In this document: positions 34,313 through 48,252 of the stretch, in pieces
Numbering within the stretch: position 1 is the stretch's first letter
Layout of the letters: every line of letters begins with the position of its first letter
From: Streptomyces sp. NBC_01381
GTDB taxonomy: Bacteria > Actinomycetota > Actinomycetes > Streptomycetales > Streptomycetaceae
Direction of reading: 5' to 3'
Length of the DNA: 64,000 nt
Assembly: GCF_026340305.1 (NCBI RefSeq)
Contig: NZ_JAPEPI010000001.1
Coordinates: 3,410,001 to 3,474,000, forward strand
Translations under genes and position numbers: made by a program
Notes under the pieces: model-generated
What the model was told of the DNA's origin: nothing
The model's database searches: none
The model's input: only the letters and a program-made list of their open reading frames with translations

Positions 34313-34345
34313 GGGTGGAGTTCCTCTCGTACGAAACAGAAACAG

Positions 34346-34381
34346 TCAGTGGTGGAACAGAAATCAGTGGTGGAACAGAAA
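34346..34381. repeat. 18-bp tandem repeat (two perfect copies)
   Basis: The unit TCAGTGGTGGAACAGAAA is perfectly repeated at 34346-34363 and 34364-34381, with a degenerate third start (TCCGTGGG). It lies in the spacer between divergent cobM and the ZIP transporter gene, so it could hold regulator sites for either. No riboswitch pattern is visible here. Confidence 0.8.
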
Positions 34382-34444
34382 TCCGTGGGTGTCGCCCCGC
34401 GGATGGATGTGCGGGGCAGGGGGTCGATCGGCTAGCAAGGGCGC

Positions 34445-35173
34445 ATGGCTGTGTTCGTGGCGCTCGGCGCTTTTCTGATGACCCTGGCGGGCGGCTGGAC
34501 GGCCCAGCGGGTCACCGACCGGCGTCACCTCGTCCTGGGGCTCGCCGGCGGTCTGATGCTCGGCGTGGTCGGCCTCGACCTGCTGCCGGAGGCCCTGGAG
34601 GCCGCGGGCGGCCCGGTCTTCGGCGTACCGGCGGCGCTGCTCCTGTTCGTGGCGGGCTTCCTCGTGGCGCACCTGGTGGAGCGGCTGCTCGCGGTGCGTC
34701 AGGCGGCGCACGGGGCGGAGGAGGTCAACGGCAGGGCGCCCCAGGTGGGTCTGACGGCGGCCGCCGCGATGGTCGGCCACAGCCTCATGGACGGCGTCGC
34801 GATCGGCGCCGCCTTCCAGGTGGGCCAGGGCATGGGCCTCGCGGTGGCGCTCGCGGTCATCGCCCATGACTTCGCGGACGGCTTCAACACGTACACGATC
34901 GCCAGCCTGTACGGGAACGCCCGCCGCAAGGCACTCGCGATGCTCTTCGCCGACGCGGTGGCCCCGGTCGTGGGCGCCGCGTCGACGCTCCTCTTCACCA
35001 TTCCGGAGCAACTGCTCGGCGGATATCTCGGCTTCTTCGGCGGAGCGCTGCTCTATCTGGCCGCCGCGGAGATCCTGCCGGAGGCGCACCACGAGCACCC
35101 GGCCCGCTCGACGGTGCTGTGCACGATCGCGGGAGCCGCGTTCATCTGGCTGGTGGTGGGCATCGCGGACTGA
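34445..35173 (+). CDS. ZIP-family divalent metal transporter
   Basis: 242 residues, about eight transmembrane helices. Helix IV has GHSLMDGVAIG and helix V has AHDFADGFNTY, the paired H-x3-DG motifs that form the ZIP metal path. A cytoplasmic loop (AAHGAEEVNGRAPQ) separates helices III and IV. It is the only plus-strand gene inside the cobalamin cluster. Import of cobalt for corrin synthesis is a reasonable context inference; zinc or iron are alternatives. Confidence 0.9.
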   Translation: MAVFVALGAFLMTLAGGWTAQRVTDRRHLVLGLAGGLMLGVVGLDLLPEALEAAGGPVFGVPAALLLFVAGFLVAHLVERLLAVRQAAHGAEEVNGRAPQVGLTAAAAMVGHSLMDGVAIGAAFQVGQGMGLAVALAVIAHDFADGFNTYTIASLYGNARRKALAMLFADAVAPVVGAASTLLFTIPEQLLGGYLGFFGGALLYLAAAEILPEAHHEHPARSTVLCTIAGAAFIWLVVGIAD

Positions 35174-35193
35174 CGCCGCGGTGCGGACCGAGG

Positions 35194-35925
35194 TCACAGT
35201 TTCCCGCCCCGGCCGCCCTCGCGCCGCGCGGGAGCGATCAGCGTGGACAGATAGGGCAGCGGCGTCTCGTCCAGCTCGGCGGCCGAGCGGATGGACTCCT
35301 CGGGAAGGCCGAGCGCGGACCCCCACACGGCGTCCTCCGTGCGCCCCGTCTCGCGCAGTGCGGCCGCCACCTCCTGGGCCTGCCGCCCGAACTTGTACGC
35401 GACGACCGTGCCGGGCCCGGCGAGCGCGTCCTTGAGCACGGCGGCACCCGCGGTCACCGGCACCAGCGTCAGCGGCTCGGTGCCTTCGGTGAGCACGGCA
35501 CCGCTGCGGGCGGCGAGATCCTGCATGGCGGTGATGCCGGGCACGGTCTCGATGCCGGCCCCCGGCACGAGCTCCGCGATGGTCTGCGCGAGATAGGTGA
35601 ACGTCGAGTACACATTGGGGTCGCCGATCGTCGCGAACGCCACCGAGCCGTGCTCCCGCAGCAGCTCGGCGACCCGCTCGCCGGCGGCGTCCCAGGCGGC
35701 CTCGCGGCGCTGCCGGTCGGTGCGCTCGTTGAGCGCGAACACGACACGCACGACCTTGTCCTCGGGGACGTAGTGCAGCACGGTCGCTTCTGCCCGCCCG
35801 CGCTCACCGGTGTCCATGACCGGTACGACGACGACAGCGGCGGCACGCAGCGCGTTGACGCCCTTGACGGTCACCAGCTCCGGGTCACCGGGCCCGACAC
35901 CGACTCCGACCAGCGTGTTGCTCAT
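35194..35925 (-). CDS. cobI: Precorrin-2 C20-methyltransferase
   Basis: 243 residues. SAM-dependent CobI/CbiL: LVGVGVGPGDPELVTVKGVN at the N terminus, VAFATIGDPNVYSTFTYLAQ, and the PGITAMQDLAARSG segment. Start ATG 35925 is preceded by GAGAGG and overlaps the cobB stop (ATGA). Its 3' end faces the ZIP gene with a 20-bp gap. Confidence 0.95.
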   Translation of the reverse strand: MSNTLVGVGVGPGDPELVTVKGVNALRAAAVVVVPVMDTGERGRAEATVLHYVPEDKVVRVVFALNERTDRQRREAAWDAAGERVAELLREHGSVAFATIGDPNVYSTFTYLAQTIAELVPGAGIETVPGITAMQDLAARSGAVLTEGTEPLTLVPVTAGAAVLKDALAGPGTVVAYKFGRQAQEVAAALRETGRTEDAVWGSALGLPEESIRSAAELDETPLPYLSTLIAPARREGGRGGKL

Positions 35926-37274
35926 GCCGTGCACCTCTCTACGAACCGACGGGCGATACCGGGTTCGGCGGCCCAATGCGTGTGCAGATAACTCGCGTGC
36001 ACACCCTGTTGTACGAAGCCTTCGACGCGCCGTTCAGGGGCGTGCAGACCCCAGGCGGGAGCCGCCCCGGCGCCCGGTTCGACGACGGTGCGGTGAAACT
36101 CGTGCCCGCGCATCCGGGTCCCGACGGCCGCGAGCGCGCTGTCGGACACGGCGACGGCCTCCCGGTACCCGAGGGTCAGCCGCTCCGACATCCGCGCACG
36201 GGCGTCGAGCACGCCGCACATGGGCTTCCCGTCCAACTCCCGCGTCAGATAGAGCAGCCCGGCACACTCGGCGGCGACGGGCGCCCCACCGAGCGCAAGC
36301 TCGGCAACGGCTTTCCGCAACGGCTCATTGGCGGAAAGCTCGGGAGCGTACACCTCGGGAAATCCACCGCCGATGACCAACCCGGCGGTGCCGTCCGGCA
36401 GTTGCTCGTCATGGAGAGGATCAAACGTGACGACGTCTGCGCCGGCGGCGGTGAGCAGCTCGGCGTGCTCGGCGTAGGAGAACGAGAAGGCGGCACCACC
36501 GGCGATGGCGACGACAGGCCTGCGGCTCTCGCTCTTCAGCGCGTCCGGCGAAACTTCCGGGTCCCACGTGTCACCGGACAACGCAGGCGCGCTACGGGCC
36601 AGCCCCAGAATCCCCTCCAGGTCACACCCTTCCCGCACCCGCGAGGCCAACGCCGCAACAGAGTCCACAGCCTCAGCCCGCCGCTCGGCGACCGGCACGA
36701 GTCCCAGGTGCCGCGAGGGCGCGTGGACCTGCTGCGCCCGACCCAGCGCCCCCAGCACAGGAACCCCGGACTCGTCCAAGGCCTCCCGCAGCAACGCCTC
36801 ATGCCGCGCGGACCCCACCTTGTTCAAGATGACGCCCCCGATCCGTACCTCCGGATCCCACGAGGCGAACCCATGCACAAGCGCGGCAACGGACCGCGAC
36901 TGCGACGAAGCGTCGACCACCAGAACCACCGGCGCCCGCAACAACTTCGCCACCTGCGCCGTAGAAGCGAGCTCACCCTGCCCCGAGGCCCCGTCATAGA
37001 GCCCCATGACGCCCTCGACCACGGCGAGATCGCACCCACGCGCCCCATGCGCGAACAGCGGCGCGACCATCTCGGGCCCGCAGAGATACGCGTCGAGATT
37101 CCGCCCCGGCCGCCCCGTGGCCAGCGCGTGATACCCGGGATCGATGTAGTCGGGCCCCACCTTGTGCGGGGACACGGCGAGCCCGGCCGCCGAGAAGGCG
37201 GCCATCAACCCCGTGGCGACAGTCGTCTTCCCGCTTCCGGAGGAAGGCGCTGCGACGACGAGCCGAGCTACCAC
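35922..37274 (-). CDS. cobB: Hydrogenobyrinic/cobyrinic acid a,c-diamide synthase
   Basis: ATP- and glutamine-dependent amidation of the a and c carboxylates. 450 residues: P-loop APSSGSGKTTVATGL near the start; GPDYIDPGYH and VEGVMGLYDGASG in the synthetase domain; then a class I glutaminase domain with the cysteine in ECAGLLYL (about 340) and the histidine in VHASYLHTHW. The start is the GTG at 37274, which overlaps the cobO stop by 7 bp; the longer frame to 37451 is cobO shadow. Confidence 0.95.
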   Translation of the reverse strand: MVARLVVAAPSSGSGKTTVATGLMAAFSAAGLAVSPHKVGPDYIDPGYHALATGRPGRNLDAYLCGPEMVAPLFAHGARGCDLAVVEGVMGLYDGASGQGELASTAQVAKLLRAPVVLVVDASSQSRSVAALVHGFASWDPEVRIGGVILNKVGSARHEALLREALDESGVPVLGALGRAQQVHAPSRHLGLVPVAERRAEAVDSVAALASRVREGCDLEGILGLARSAPALSGDTWDPEVSPDALKSESRRPVVAIAGGAAFSFSYAEHAELLTAAGADVVTFDPLHDEQLPDGTAGLVIGGGFPEVYAPELSANEPLRKAVAELALGGAPVAAECAGLLYLTRELDGKPMCGVLDARARMSERLTLGYREAVAVSDSALAAVGTRMRGHEFHRTVVEPGAGAAPAWGLHAPERRVEGFVQQGVHASYLHTHWAAEPGIARRFVERCTA

Positions 37275-37876
37275 TCGATGCCCCTCTGGCCCTTCTGCCC
37301 GGCGTCCATCGGATGCTTGACCTTGGACATGTCCGTCACGAGATCGGCGAAGTCGACCAGCGCATCGGGAGCATTGCGCCCTGTGATCACGACATGCTGA
37401 TTCCCCGGCCGATTCCGCAGCGTCTCCACGACCTCGTCCGTGTCGACCCACCCCCAGTGCATGGGATAGGCGAACTCGTCGAGGACGTAGAGGCGGTACG
37501 TCTCGGCGGCGAGGTCACGCTTGACCTGCTCCCAGCCCTCGCGGGCCTTGTCCTCGTTGCTCATCTCGCCGTCGGCGGGCGCGCGCTGGATCCACGACCA
37601 GCCCTCGCCCATCTTGTGCCAGTCGACGGCCCCGCCCTCGCCGGAGGCCCCGAGGACCTTGAGGGCGTTCTCCTCGCCCACCTTCCACTTCGCCGACTTC
37701 ACGAACTGGAAGACCCCGATCGGCCAGCCCTGATTCCAGGCCCGCAGCGCGAGCCCGAAGGCGGCGGTGGACTTCCCCTTGCCGATGCCGGTGTGCACGA
37801 CGACGAGCGGGCGGTTGCGCCGCTGACGCGTGGTGAGTCCGTCGTCCGGCACGACGCTCGGCTGTCCCTGCGGCAT
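37268..37876 (-). CDS. cobO: Cob(I)yrinic acid a,c-diamide adenosyltransferase
   Basis: Adds the 5'-deoxyadenosyl ligand to Co(I). 202 residues of the CobA/CobO P-loop family: HTGIGKGKSTAAFGLALRA (about 28-46), FVKSAKWKVGEENAL and VLDEFAYPMHWGW. It overlaps the chelatase-like gene by 1 bp upstream and cobB downstream. Confidence 0.96.
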   Translation of the reverse strand: MPQGQPSVVPDDGLTTRQRRNRPLVVVHTGIGKGKSTAAFGLALRAWNQGWPIGVFQFVKSAKWKVGEENALKVLGASGEGGAVDWHKMGEGWSWIQRAPADGEMSNEDKAREGWEQVKRDLAAETYRLYVLDEFAYPMHWGWVDTDEVVETLRNRPGNQHVVITGRNAPDALVDFADLVTDMSKVKHPMDAGQKGQRGIEW

Positions 37877-39900
37877 TACGCGACGCTCCTCATGCGAGTC
37901 ATACGAGATCCCGATCCCTGTACGTCCTTGACGAGCCCGGCGATGGACTCGGCCCGCAGCTCGTCCAGCGTCACCGCGGTACCGCCGAGCTCACCGGCAA
38001 GCTGCCCGGCGAGCCCGAGCCGCACGGGCCCCGACTCGCAGTCGACGACCACGGAGGCTATCCCGGCCGCCCCGAACAGCCGCGCGGCACGCCCCGCCTG
38101 GGCCACCGGCTCGGGCCCGCCCGTGGCGCGCCCGTCCGTCACGACCACCACGAGGGCCCGCCGCGCCGGATCCCGCAGCCGCTCCACCCGCAGCACCTCG
38201 TGTGCCTTGAGCAGCCCGGCAGCGACCGGCGTACGCCCACCCGTGGGCAGCGACTCCAGGCGCGCGGCGGCCGCGTCGACGGACGAGGTCGGGGGCAGCG
38301 CCACGTCGGCGCTCGTGCCCCGGAAGGTGACGAGCCCGACCTTGTCGCGCCGCTGGTAGGCGTCGAGCAGCAGCGAGAGGACGGCCCCCTTGACCGCGCT
38401 CATCCGCTGCCGTGCGGCCATGGACCCGGAGGCGTCCACGACGAAGAGGACGAGGTTGCCCTCGCGCCCCTCCCGTGTCGCCTGCCGCAGGTCGTCCCTG
38501 CGCACCACGAGACCCCGGCCCGACCGGCCGCGCGCCCGCTGATGCGGGGCCGCGGCCTGCACGGTGGCCGCCAAGTGCAGCTTGGTGAGGGCCCCTTGGG
38601 GCCGCCGGGCCCCGGTGGTCCTGCCGTGCTCGGTACGCGCCCGAGAGCGCCGCCCGGCGGCACCTTCGCCCAGTCCGGGCACGCTCAGCATCTTCGTACG
38701 GAACGGTTCGGCGGCCCGCACGGCCTGCTGTTCACCGCCACCGGCGGCGGGAGCCTGCGCGGCGGACGCCTCGTCCTCCTGGCCCGCCTCGCTCTGGTCC
38801 CCGGGAGTGCCGGGCGAGTCCGGACCGCTCTCCGGGGGCCGGCCGCCCCCGCCGGGCCCGTCGGGATCCGGATCGTCGTCGCCCTCATCGCCCCCGGACT
38901 GCTCCAGGGTGTCGTCCAGCTTGTCCTCGTCGAGTCCCGGAGCGTCGAAGGGGTTGCGCCGCCGCCGGTGCGGAAGGGCGAGCAGCGCCGCCTGCCGGAC
39001 GTCCTCGGCGAGTACGTCCTCGCGCCCGGCCCAGGCGGCAAGTGCCGTCGCCGTACGCGCCATCACGATGTCGGCCCGCATCCCGTCGACCTCGAAGGCC
39101 GCGCAGGTCGCCGCGATCTGCCGCAACGCCCCGTCACCGAGCCGCACTTGGGGAAGCAGGGCGCGCGCCGCGACGATCCGGGTCCGCAGCGCGGTCTCCT
39201 CGTCGCCCCACCGCGCGGCGAAGCCCTCCGCGTCGTCGTCGTACGCGAGCCGCCGGCGCACGACCTCCACACGCTGGTCGGTCTCCCGCGACGCGGCCAC
39301 CTCGACGGTGAGCCCGAACCGGTCGAGCAACTGCGGCCGCAGCTCGCCCTCTTCGGGGTTCATGGTCCCGACGAGCAGGAAGCGCGCGGCGTGCCGCACG
39401 GACACCCCCTCGCGCTCCACATAGGAGGCGCCCATGGCGGCGGCGTCGAGCAGCAGATCGACCAAGTGGTCGTGCAGCAGGTTGACTTCGTCGACGTAGA
39501 GGATGCCGCGGTGCGCGTCGGCGAGCAGCCCCGGCTCGAAGGCCTTGACCCCCTCGGCGAGCGCCCGCTCGATGTCGAGCGCGCCGACAAGACGGTCCTC
39601 GGACGCCCCCACGGGCAGCTCGACCATCCGGGCGTCCCGCACCGAGTCCCCGCCGACGTCGTGCGGACCGTCGGGGCAGGCGGCATCGGCGGCGGCCGGA
39701 TCGCAGGAGAACCGGCACCCGGCGACCACCGGCACCTGCGGAAGCAGCGCCGAAAGGGCGCGCACCGCGGTGGACTTGGCGGTGCCCTTCTCGCCGCGTA
39801 CGAGCACGCCGCCGACGGCGGGCGAGACGGCGTTGAGCAGCAGGGCGAGCCGCAGGTCGTCCTGTCCGACGAGCGCGGTGAACGGATAGGGGGTGCTCAC
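37876..39900 (-). CDS. Putative cobaltochelatase AAA+/VWA subunit (ChlI-ChlD fusion)
   Basis: 674 residues. The AAA+ module resembles ChlI/BchI: Walker A GEKGTAKST at 36-44, ILYVDEVNLLHDHLVDLLLD and the Walker-B/sensor region VGTMNPEEGELRPQLLDRFG. An acidic Gly/Pro/Asp-rich linker (about 345-410) joins it to a VWA domain with the metal-ion site DASGSMA (about 488) and TDGRATGG. With CobN it would form the ATP-driven cobalt chelatase; no separate CobS/CobT are seen. The GTG start at 39900 has GGAGG 4 bp upstream. Confidence 0.9.
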   Translation of the reverse strand: MSTPYPFTALVGQDDLRLALLLNAVSPAVGGVLVRGEKGTAKSTAVRALSALLPQVPVVAGCRFSCDPAAADAACPDGPHDVGGDSVRDARMVELPVGASEDRLVGALDIERALAEGVKAFEPGLLADAHRGILYVDEVNLLHDHLVDLLLDAAAMGASYVEREGVSVRHAARFLLVGTMNPEEGELRPQLLDRFGLTVEVAASRETDQRVEVVRRRLAYDDDAEGFAARWGDEETALRTRIVAARALLPQVRLGDGALRQIAATCAAFEVDGMRADIVMARTATALAAWAGREDVLAEDVRQAALLALPHRRRRNPFDAPGLDEDKLDDTLEQSGGDEGDDDPDPDGPGGGGRPPESGPDSPGTPGDQSEAGQEDEASAAQAPAAGGGEQQAVRAAEPFRTKMLSVPGLGEGAAGRRSRARTEHGRTTGARRPQGALTKLHLAATVQAAAPHQRARGRSGRGLVVRRDDLRQATREGREGNLVLFVVDASGSMAARQRMSAVKGAVLSLLLDAYQRRDKVGLVTFRGTSADVALPPTSSVDAAAARLESLPTGGRTPVAAGLLKAHEVLRVERLRDPARRALVVVVTDGRATGGPEPVAQAGRAARLFGAAGIASVVVDCESGPVRLGLAGQLAGELGGTAVTLDELRAESIAGLVKDVQGSGSRMTRMRSVA

Positions 39901-39946
39901 AAGGCCTCCATCAGGTGATTCGGGGCGGGACGTGGGGCGTCGGAAC

Positions 39947-43623
<3,677 letters not shown>

Positions 43624-43627
<4 letters not shown>

Positions 43628-45132
43628 GAGGGTGCCCCCGGTGCGATGAAGGGGAGACCGGACGGTGTGCCGGTCTCGATCAGACTGAGCAGCGCGTCCG
43701 TGTCCGCGTGTTCTTCGATCAGGTCTCCGAGCAGGTCGAGCTGCTCCTCGCGCAGTGCGCCGAAGCTGGTGTCGGGCGCGGGCACGAAACGGCGCCCGGC
43801 GGCGCGGGCCACCTCGGTGAGGAAGCGCCGCCGGAACGCGTCGCTCTCAAGGGAGCCGTGCCAGTGCGTGCCCCACACCTCACCGACGCGGCAGCCGTCC
43901 AAGAAGGGCTCTCCGCCCAGGACTTGGGCGACGCCGTGATGAATCTCGTACCCCTCGACGGGTTCCCCGAGTGCCTCGCCGACGGGCCGGGCGAGGGTCT
44001 TCTCGCGGGCGAACCGCACGCGCACGGGCAGCAGCCCGAGCCCGTCCACGGCCCCCGCGCGCGATTCCACGTCGTCCTCGATGTGCTCGCCGAGCACCTG
44101 GAAGCCGCCGCAGATCCCGAGCACGGGCCGCCCCTCGGCCGCACGCCGCGCGATGGCGTCGGCGAGCCCACGCTCGCGCAGCCATTCAAGCGCGCGCACG
44201 GTCCCGCGCGTCCCCGGCACGATCACGAGATCGGCGTCGACGAGTTCCTCGGCCCGGTCCACGAACCGCACGACGACACCGGGTTCGGCGGCGAGCGCGT
44301 CCACGTCCGTGAAGTTCGACATCAGCGGTACGGCACAGACGGCGACCCGCAGCACGTCCTCGCCGACCGGGGGAGCGACGACGGACTCCCGCACGGCACC
44401 CCGCAGGGACACCCGAAGGCCGTCCTCCTCGTCGATGCCGAGCCCGTGCTGGAACGGCAGCACACCGAACGTGCGCCGCCCGGTGAGTCCTTGCAGCATG
44501 TCGAGCCCGGGTGCGAGCAGCGACACATCGCCCCGGAACTTGTTGACGAGATACCCGGCGACCAGTTCCTGATCCTCGGCACTGAGCAGCGCGGTCGTGC
44601 CGAAGAAGGAGGCGAAGACGCCACCGCGGTCGATGTCGCCGACGACGACGACGGGGAACCGGGCGGCCCGCGCGATCCCCATGTTCACAATGTCCGTACG
44701 CCGCAGATTGATCTCGGCGGGACTGCCCGCGCCTTCGCAGATCACGGCGTCATAGCTGCCCCGAAGTTCCTCAAGACATCCCACCACGGTCGAGAGCAAC
44801 GCCTCCTGGCGCCCGCCGTGATAGCCACGCGCACTCATCTCGCCCACGGGCTTCCCCATGAGCACCACCTGACTGCTGCGGTCGCTGCCCGGCTTGAGCA
44901 GCACGGGATTCATCAGCGCGCTCGGCTCGACCCGGGCGGCCTGCGCCTGCATGGCCTGCGCCCGCCCGATCTCGGCGCCTTCGCGCGTGACGAAGGAGTT
45001 GAGCGACATGTTCTGCGCCTTGAACGGCGCGACGGAAACTCCTTTGCGAGCCAGCCACCGACAGATCCCGGCGGTGACGACGCTCTTCCCGGCGTCAGAG
45101 GTGGTTCCGGCAACAAGCAGCCCGCCACTCAT
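43624..45132 (-). CDS. cobQ: Cobyric acid synthase (amidotransferase)
   Basis: Amidates the b, d, e and g side chains. 502 residues: [20 protein letters not shown] with the P-loop-like start, [29 protein letters not shown], and a C-terminal glutaminase domain with the cysteine in [13 protein letters not shown] (about 338) and the histidine in [15 protein letters not shown]. It is coupled by 4-bp overlaps to cobD upstream and cobN downstream. Confidence 0.97.
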
Positions 45133-46148
45133 GAGGTTCTCCTTGACTTGCTCTGCCGTCCTTGCTGTGGGCAGGCGTTCCGCAGGGCGGAACGGGTGGG
45201 CACAGTCCCAACTGCCGGGCTCCGCTTCGGACGGGCGGCCATGGCAACCCCCAGCGCCAGCAGCCCAACCCGCCGAGACAGCCGAACAGCCCGCTCGATG
45301 TCAGCCACGGCAACGGCACGCCCACCCCCATTGAGAACAGGCCGATGCTCAACCCGCCCCCCGTACGAGAGAGTCCCCCCGAGCCGCACCCCCAACGCCC
45401 CGGCAAAGGCCGCCTCAACGGGCCCAGCGTTGGGACTCGGATGCTTGGCGGCATCGTCACGCCAGGCCCGCAGCGCCCCGGAGGGCGAATCCCCCGCAGC
45501 AGCCGCCAGCAGGGCGGTCAGCCGAGCCCCCGGCCACCCCAGAACATCATCGAGCCGAGCAGACGCCCACCCGTACCGGAGGTACCTCGCGGACTTGTGC
45601 CCCACCATCGCGTCCAACGTGTTCACGGCCCGAAACCCGACAAGCCCCGGAACGCCCGCCAACGCCCCCCACACCAGCGCCCCCACGACGGCGTCGGACG
45701 TGTTCTCGGCGACGGACTCGACGACGGCCCGCGCGATGCCGTCGGCATCCAGCGCCTGCGGATCCCGCCCGCACAGATGCGGCAGCCACTCCCGCGCCAC
45801 CTCGATGTCCCCCGCGGCGAGCGCCCCGCCGATGGCCCGCGCCTCACGCCCGAGCGAGGTCCCGCCGACCACGGCCCAGGTCGCGGCGGCGGTCAGCGCG
45901 ACCGATCCGGCGCGCGAGTGGCGACGTACAAGAGAAGAGGCAAGGGCGGCGGCACCCGCAGCACCGCCGGCGCACACCACGGCATGCAGCGCGCCCCACC
46001 CGCGGTGATCCCGCCACAGGACACGCTCGACGGCACCCGCCGCACGCCCGAACGCGGCGACCGGATGCCCGCGGCGAGGATCACCGAGAAGCAGGTCACC
46101 GAGGAGCCCGGCGGCGGCGCCGTACGCGAAGTCGCGATCGGCACACAC
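45129..46148 (-). CDS. cobD: Adenosylcobinamide-phosphate synthase CobD/CbiB
   Basis: A membrane enzyme that attaches the aminopropanol (phosphate) arm. 339 residues with several hydrophobic helices and the family segments [52 protein letters not shown] and [18 protein letters not shown]. The C terminus (last 25 or so residues) is foreign: a 42-bp repeat at 45164-45205 reads [14 protein letters not shown], followed by a basic end. GTG start at 46148. First gene after the cobalamin riboswitch. Confidence 0.94.
   Translation of the reverse strand: MCADRDFAYGAAAGLLGDLLLGDPRRGHPVAAFGRAAGAVERVLWRDHRGWGALHAVVCAGGAAGAAALASSLVRRHSRAGSVALTAAATWAVVGGTSLGREARAIGGALAAGDIEVAREWLPHLCGRDPQALDADGIARAVVESVAENTSDAVVGALVWGALAGVPGLVGFRAVNTLDAMVGHKSARYLRYGWASARLDDVLGWPGARLTALLAAAAGDSPSGALRAWRDDAAKHPSPNAGPVEAAFAGALGVRLGGTLSYGGRVEHRPVLNGGGRAVAVADIERAVRLSRRVGLLALGVAMAARPKRSPAVGTVPTRSALRNACPQQGRQSKSRRTS
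45164..45205 (-). repeat. 42-bp dispersed element within the cobD 3' end
   Basis: Matches 31659-31700 at 41 of 42 bases (one C/G change) and is read in the same frame. The hairpin core is CGTTCCGC-A-GGGCGGAACG. It contributes [14 protein letters not shown] just before the CobD stop codon. Confidence 0.8.
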
Positions 46149-46274
46149 GGGTTCAGCCGACCGTTACGTGAAGGGGAGCGACGGGCCCGGCCTGGACAGG
46201 CGGGGGCACAGGAACCGGCAACGGGCGGCCGCGCATGGCGATATGTCCTCACTCAGGGTGTCCGCGCCCTGGTT

Positions 46275-46440
46275 CGACGTGATCGGCGGGCGAGAGTTCC
46301 TGGCTCACGGGGAGTCGTCTCCCCGGTGACAGTGGCGGGACCGCGCCGGATTCGCACCGGCTTCCTCTTCTGCCGCCGTAATGGCTCCGGCAGTCCACCA
46401 CGCCCGCGAACGCCCGTCAACTCGCCTTTGACCTGCGACG
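46275..46440 (-). ncRNA. Cobalamin (AdoCbl) riboswitch
   Basis: On the minus strand the class-defining core is clear: GAAGCCGGTGCGAA (46364-46351), then TCCGGCGCGGTCCCGCCACTG with the B12-box GCCACTG (46336-46330), then a stem GGGGAGACGACTCCCC and GCCAGGAACTCTCGCC near the 3' side. Order and spacing match the B12 riboswitch family. It ends about 125 nt before the cobD start and should repress the cobDQN... transcript when adenosylcobalamin is plentiful. The outer boundaries are approximate. The rest of the 392-bp gap 46149-46540 holds no gene. Confidence 0.93.
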
Positions 46441-46540
46441 GGAGAGTGTGCCAAGGCCCACATACGAAGGTGGGGTGCGGGACGCCGAAGCGTCTCGCAC
46501 CCCACCTCGAACTCCGTCGTCAGGCGACGAACTCCGGCCG

Positions 46541-46777
46541 TCAGGCGACGATCAGATAGATCCCGTACGCCACCGCGGCCGCGCACAGCGCGAAGCACGC
46601 GTACGCGCCGGCGCGCGCCGCCGCAGCGTTGCCGCCCGCGGCGGAAGCGGCGCCGGAGGCGGCCGCCTCGTGCTTGGAGAGGCCGACGATGCCGAGGGTG
46701 AACAGGCCCACCAGGGCCACCGTCACCGCGAGGCTGACTCCGAAGACGGAGCCGAGAGCTGCCCAGTCGATGTCCAT
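46541..46777 (-). CDS. Small membrane protein downstream of the phosphate transporter
   Basis: 78 residues with two hydrophobic helices (about 8-33, VFGVSLAVTVALVGLFTLG region, and 55-77) separated by an Ala/Gly-rich loop. It starts 12 bp after the pit gene stop, so the two are co-transcribed. Actinobacterial pit genes often have such a small partner. The function is unknown. Confidence 0.8.
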   Translation of the reverse strand: MDIDWAALGSVFGVSLAVTVALVGLFTLGIVGLSKHEAAASGAASAAGGNAAAARAGAYACFALCAAAVAYGIYLIVA

Positions 46778-46789
46778 GCTGATCTGTCC

Positions 46790-48061
<1,272 letters not shown>

Positions 48062-48108
48062 TTACCCAGGCTTCTGTTGGACGTCAGTGGCAAGTGGAAC
48101 GTAGGCAA

Positions 48109-48130
48109 CCTGGGTGAACGGAAAGTGAAC
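48109..48130 (-). promoter_or_regulatory. PHO box (PhoP-binding direct repeats)
   Basis: On the minus strand GTTCACTTTCC (48130-48120) is directly followed by GTTCACCCAGG (48119-48109). These are two 11-nt direct repeat units with the GTTCAC core of the Streptomyces PHO box, 48 bp before the pit start codon. Confidence 0.85.
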
Positions 48131-48252
48131 TGGGCCGGGCGGTGCGGTGACTCGATGCGGGGCACCGCCACTCCGCTTCCGTCGGAACCGTGACGGAGAT
48201 CGTCCGGAGCGGCGGTACGGGGCCCGGAATCCGGGCTTCCAAGGGCTTTTGG

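Noticed and set aside
34313..34444. Second cobalamin riboswitch before cobM
   Set aside because: I looked for GCCACTG and GAAGCCGGTG cores on both strands and found none. Only a tandem repeat is present.
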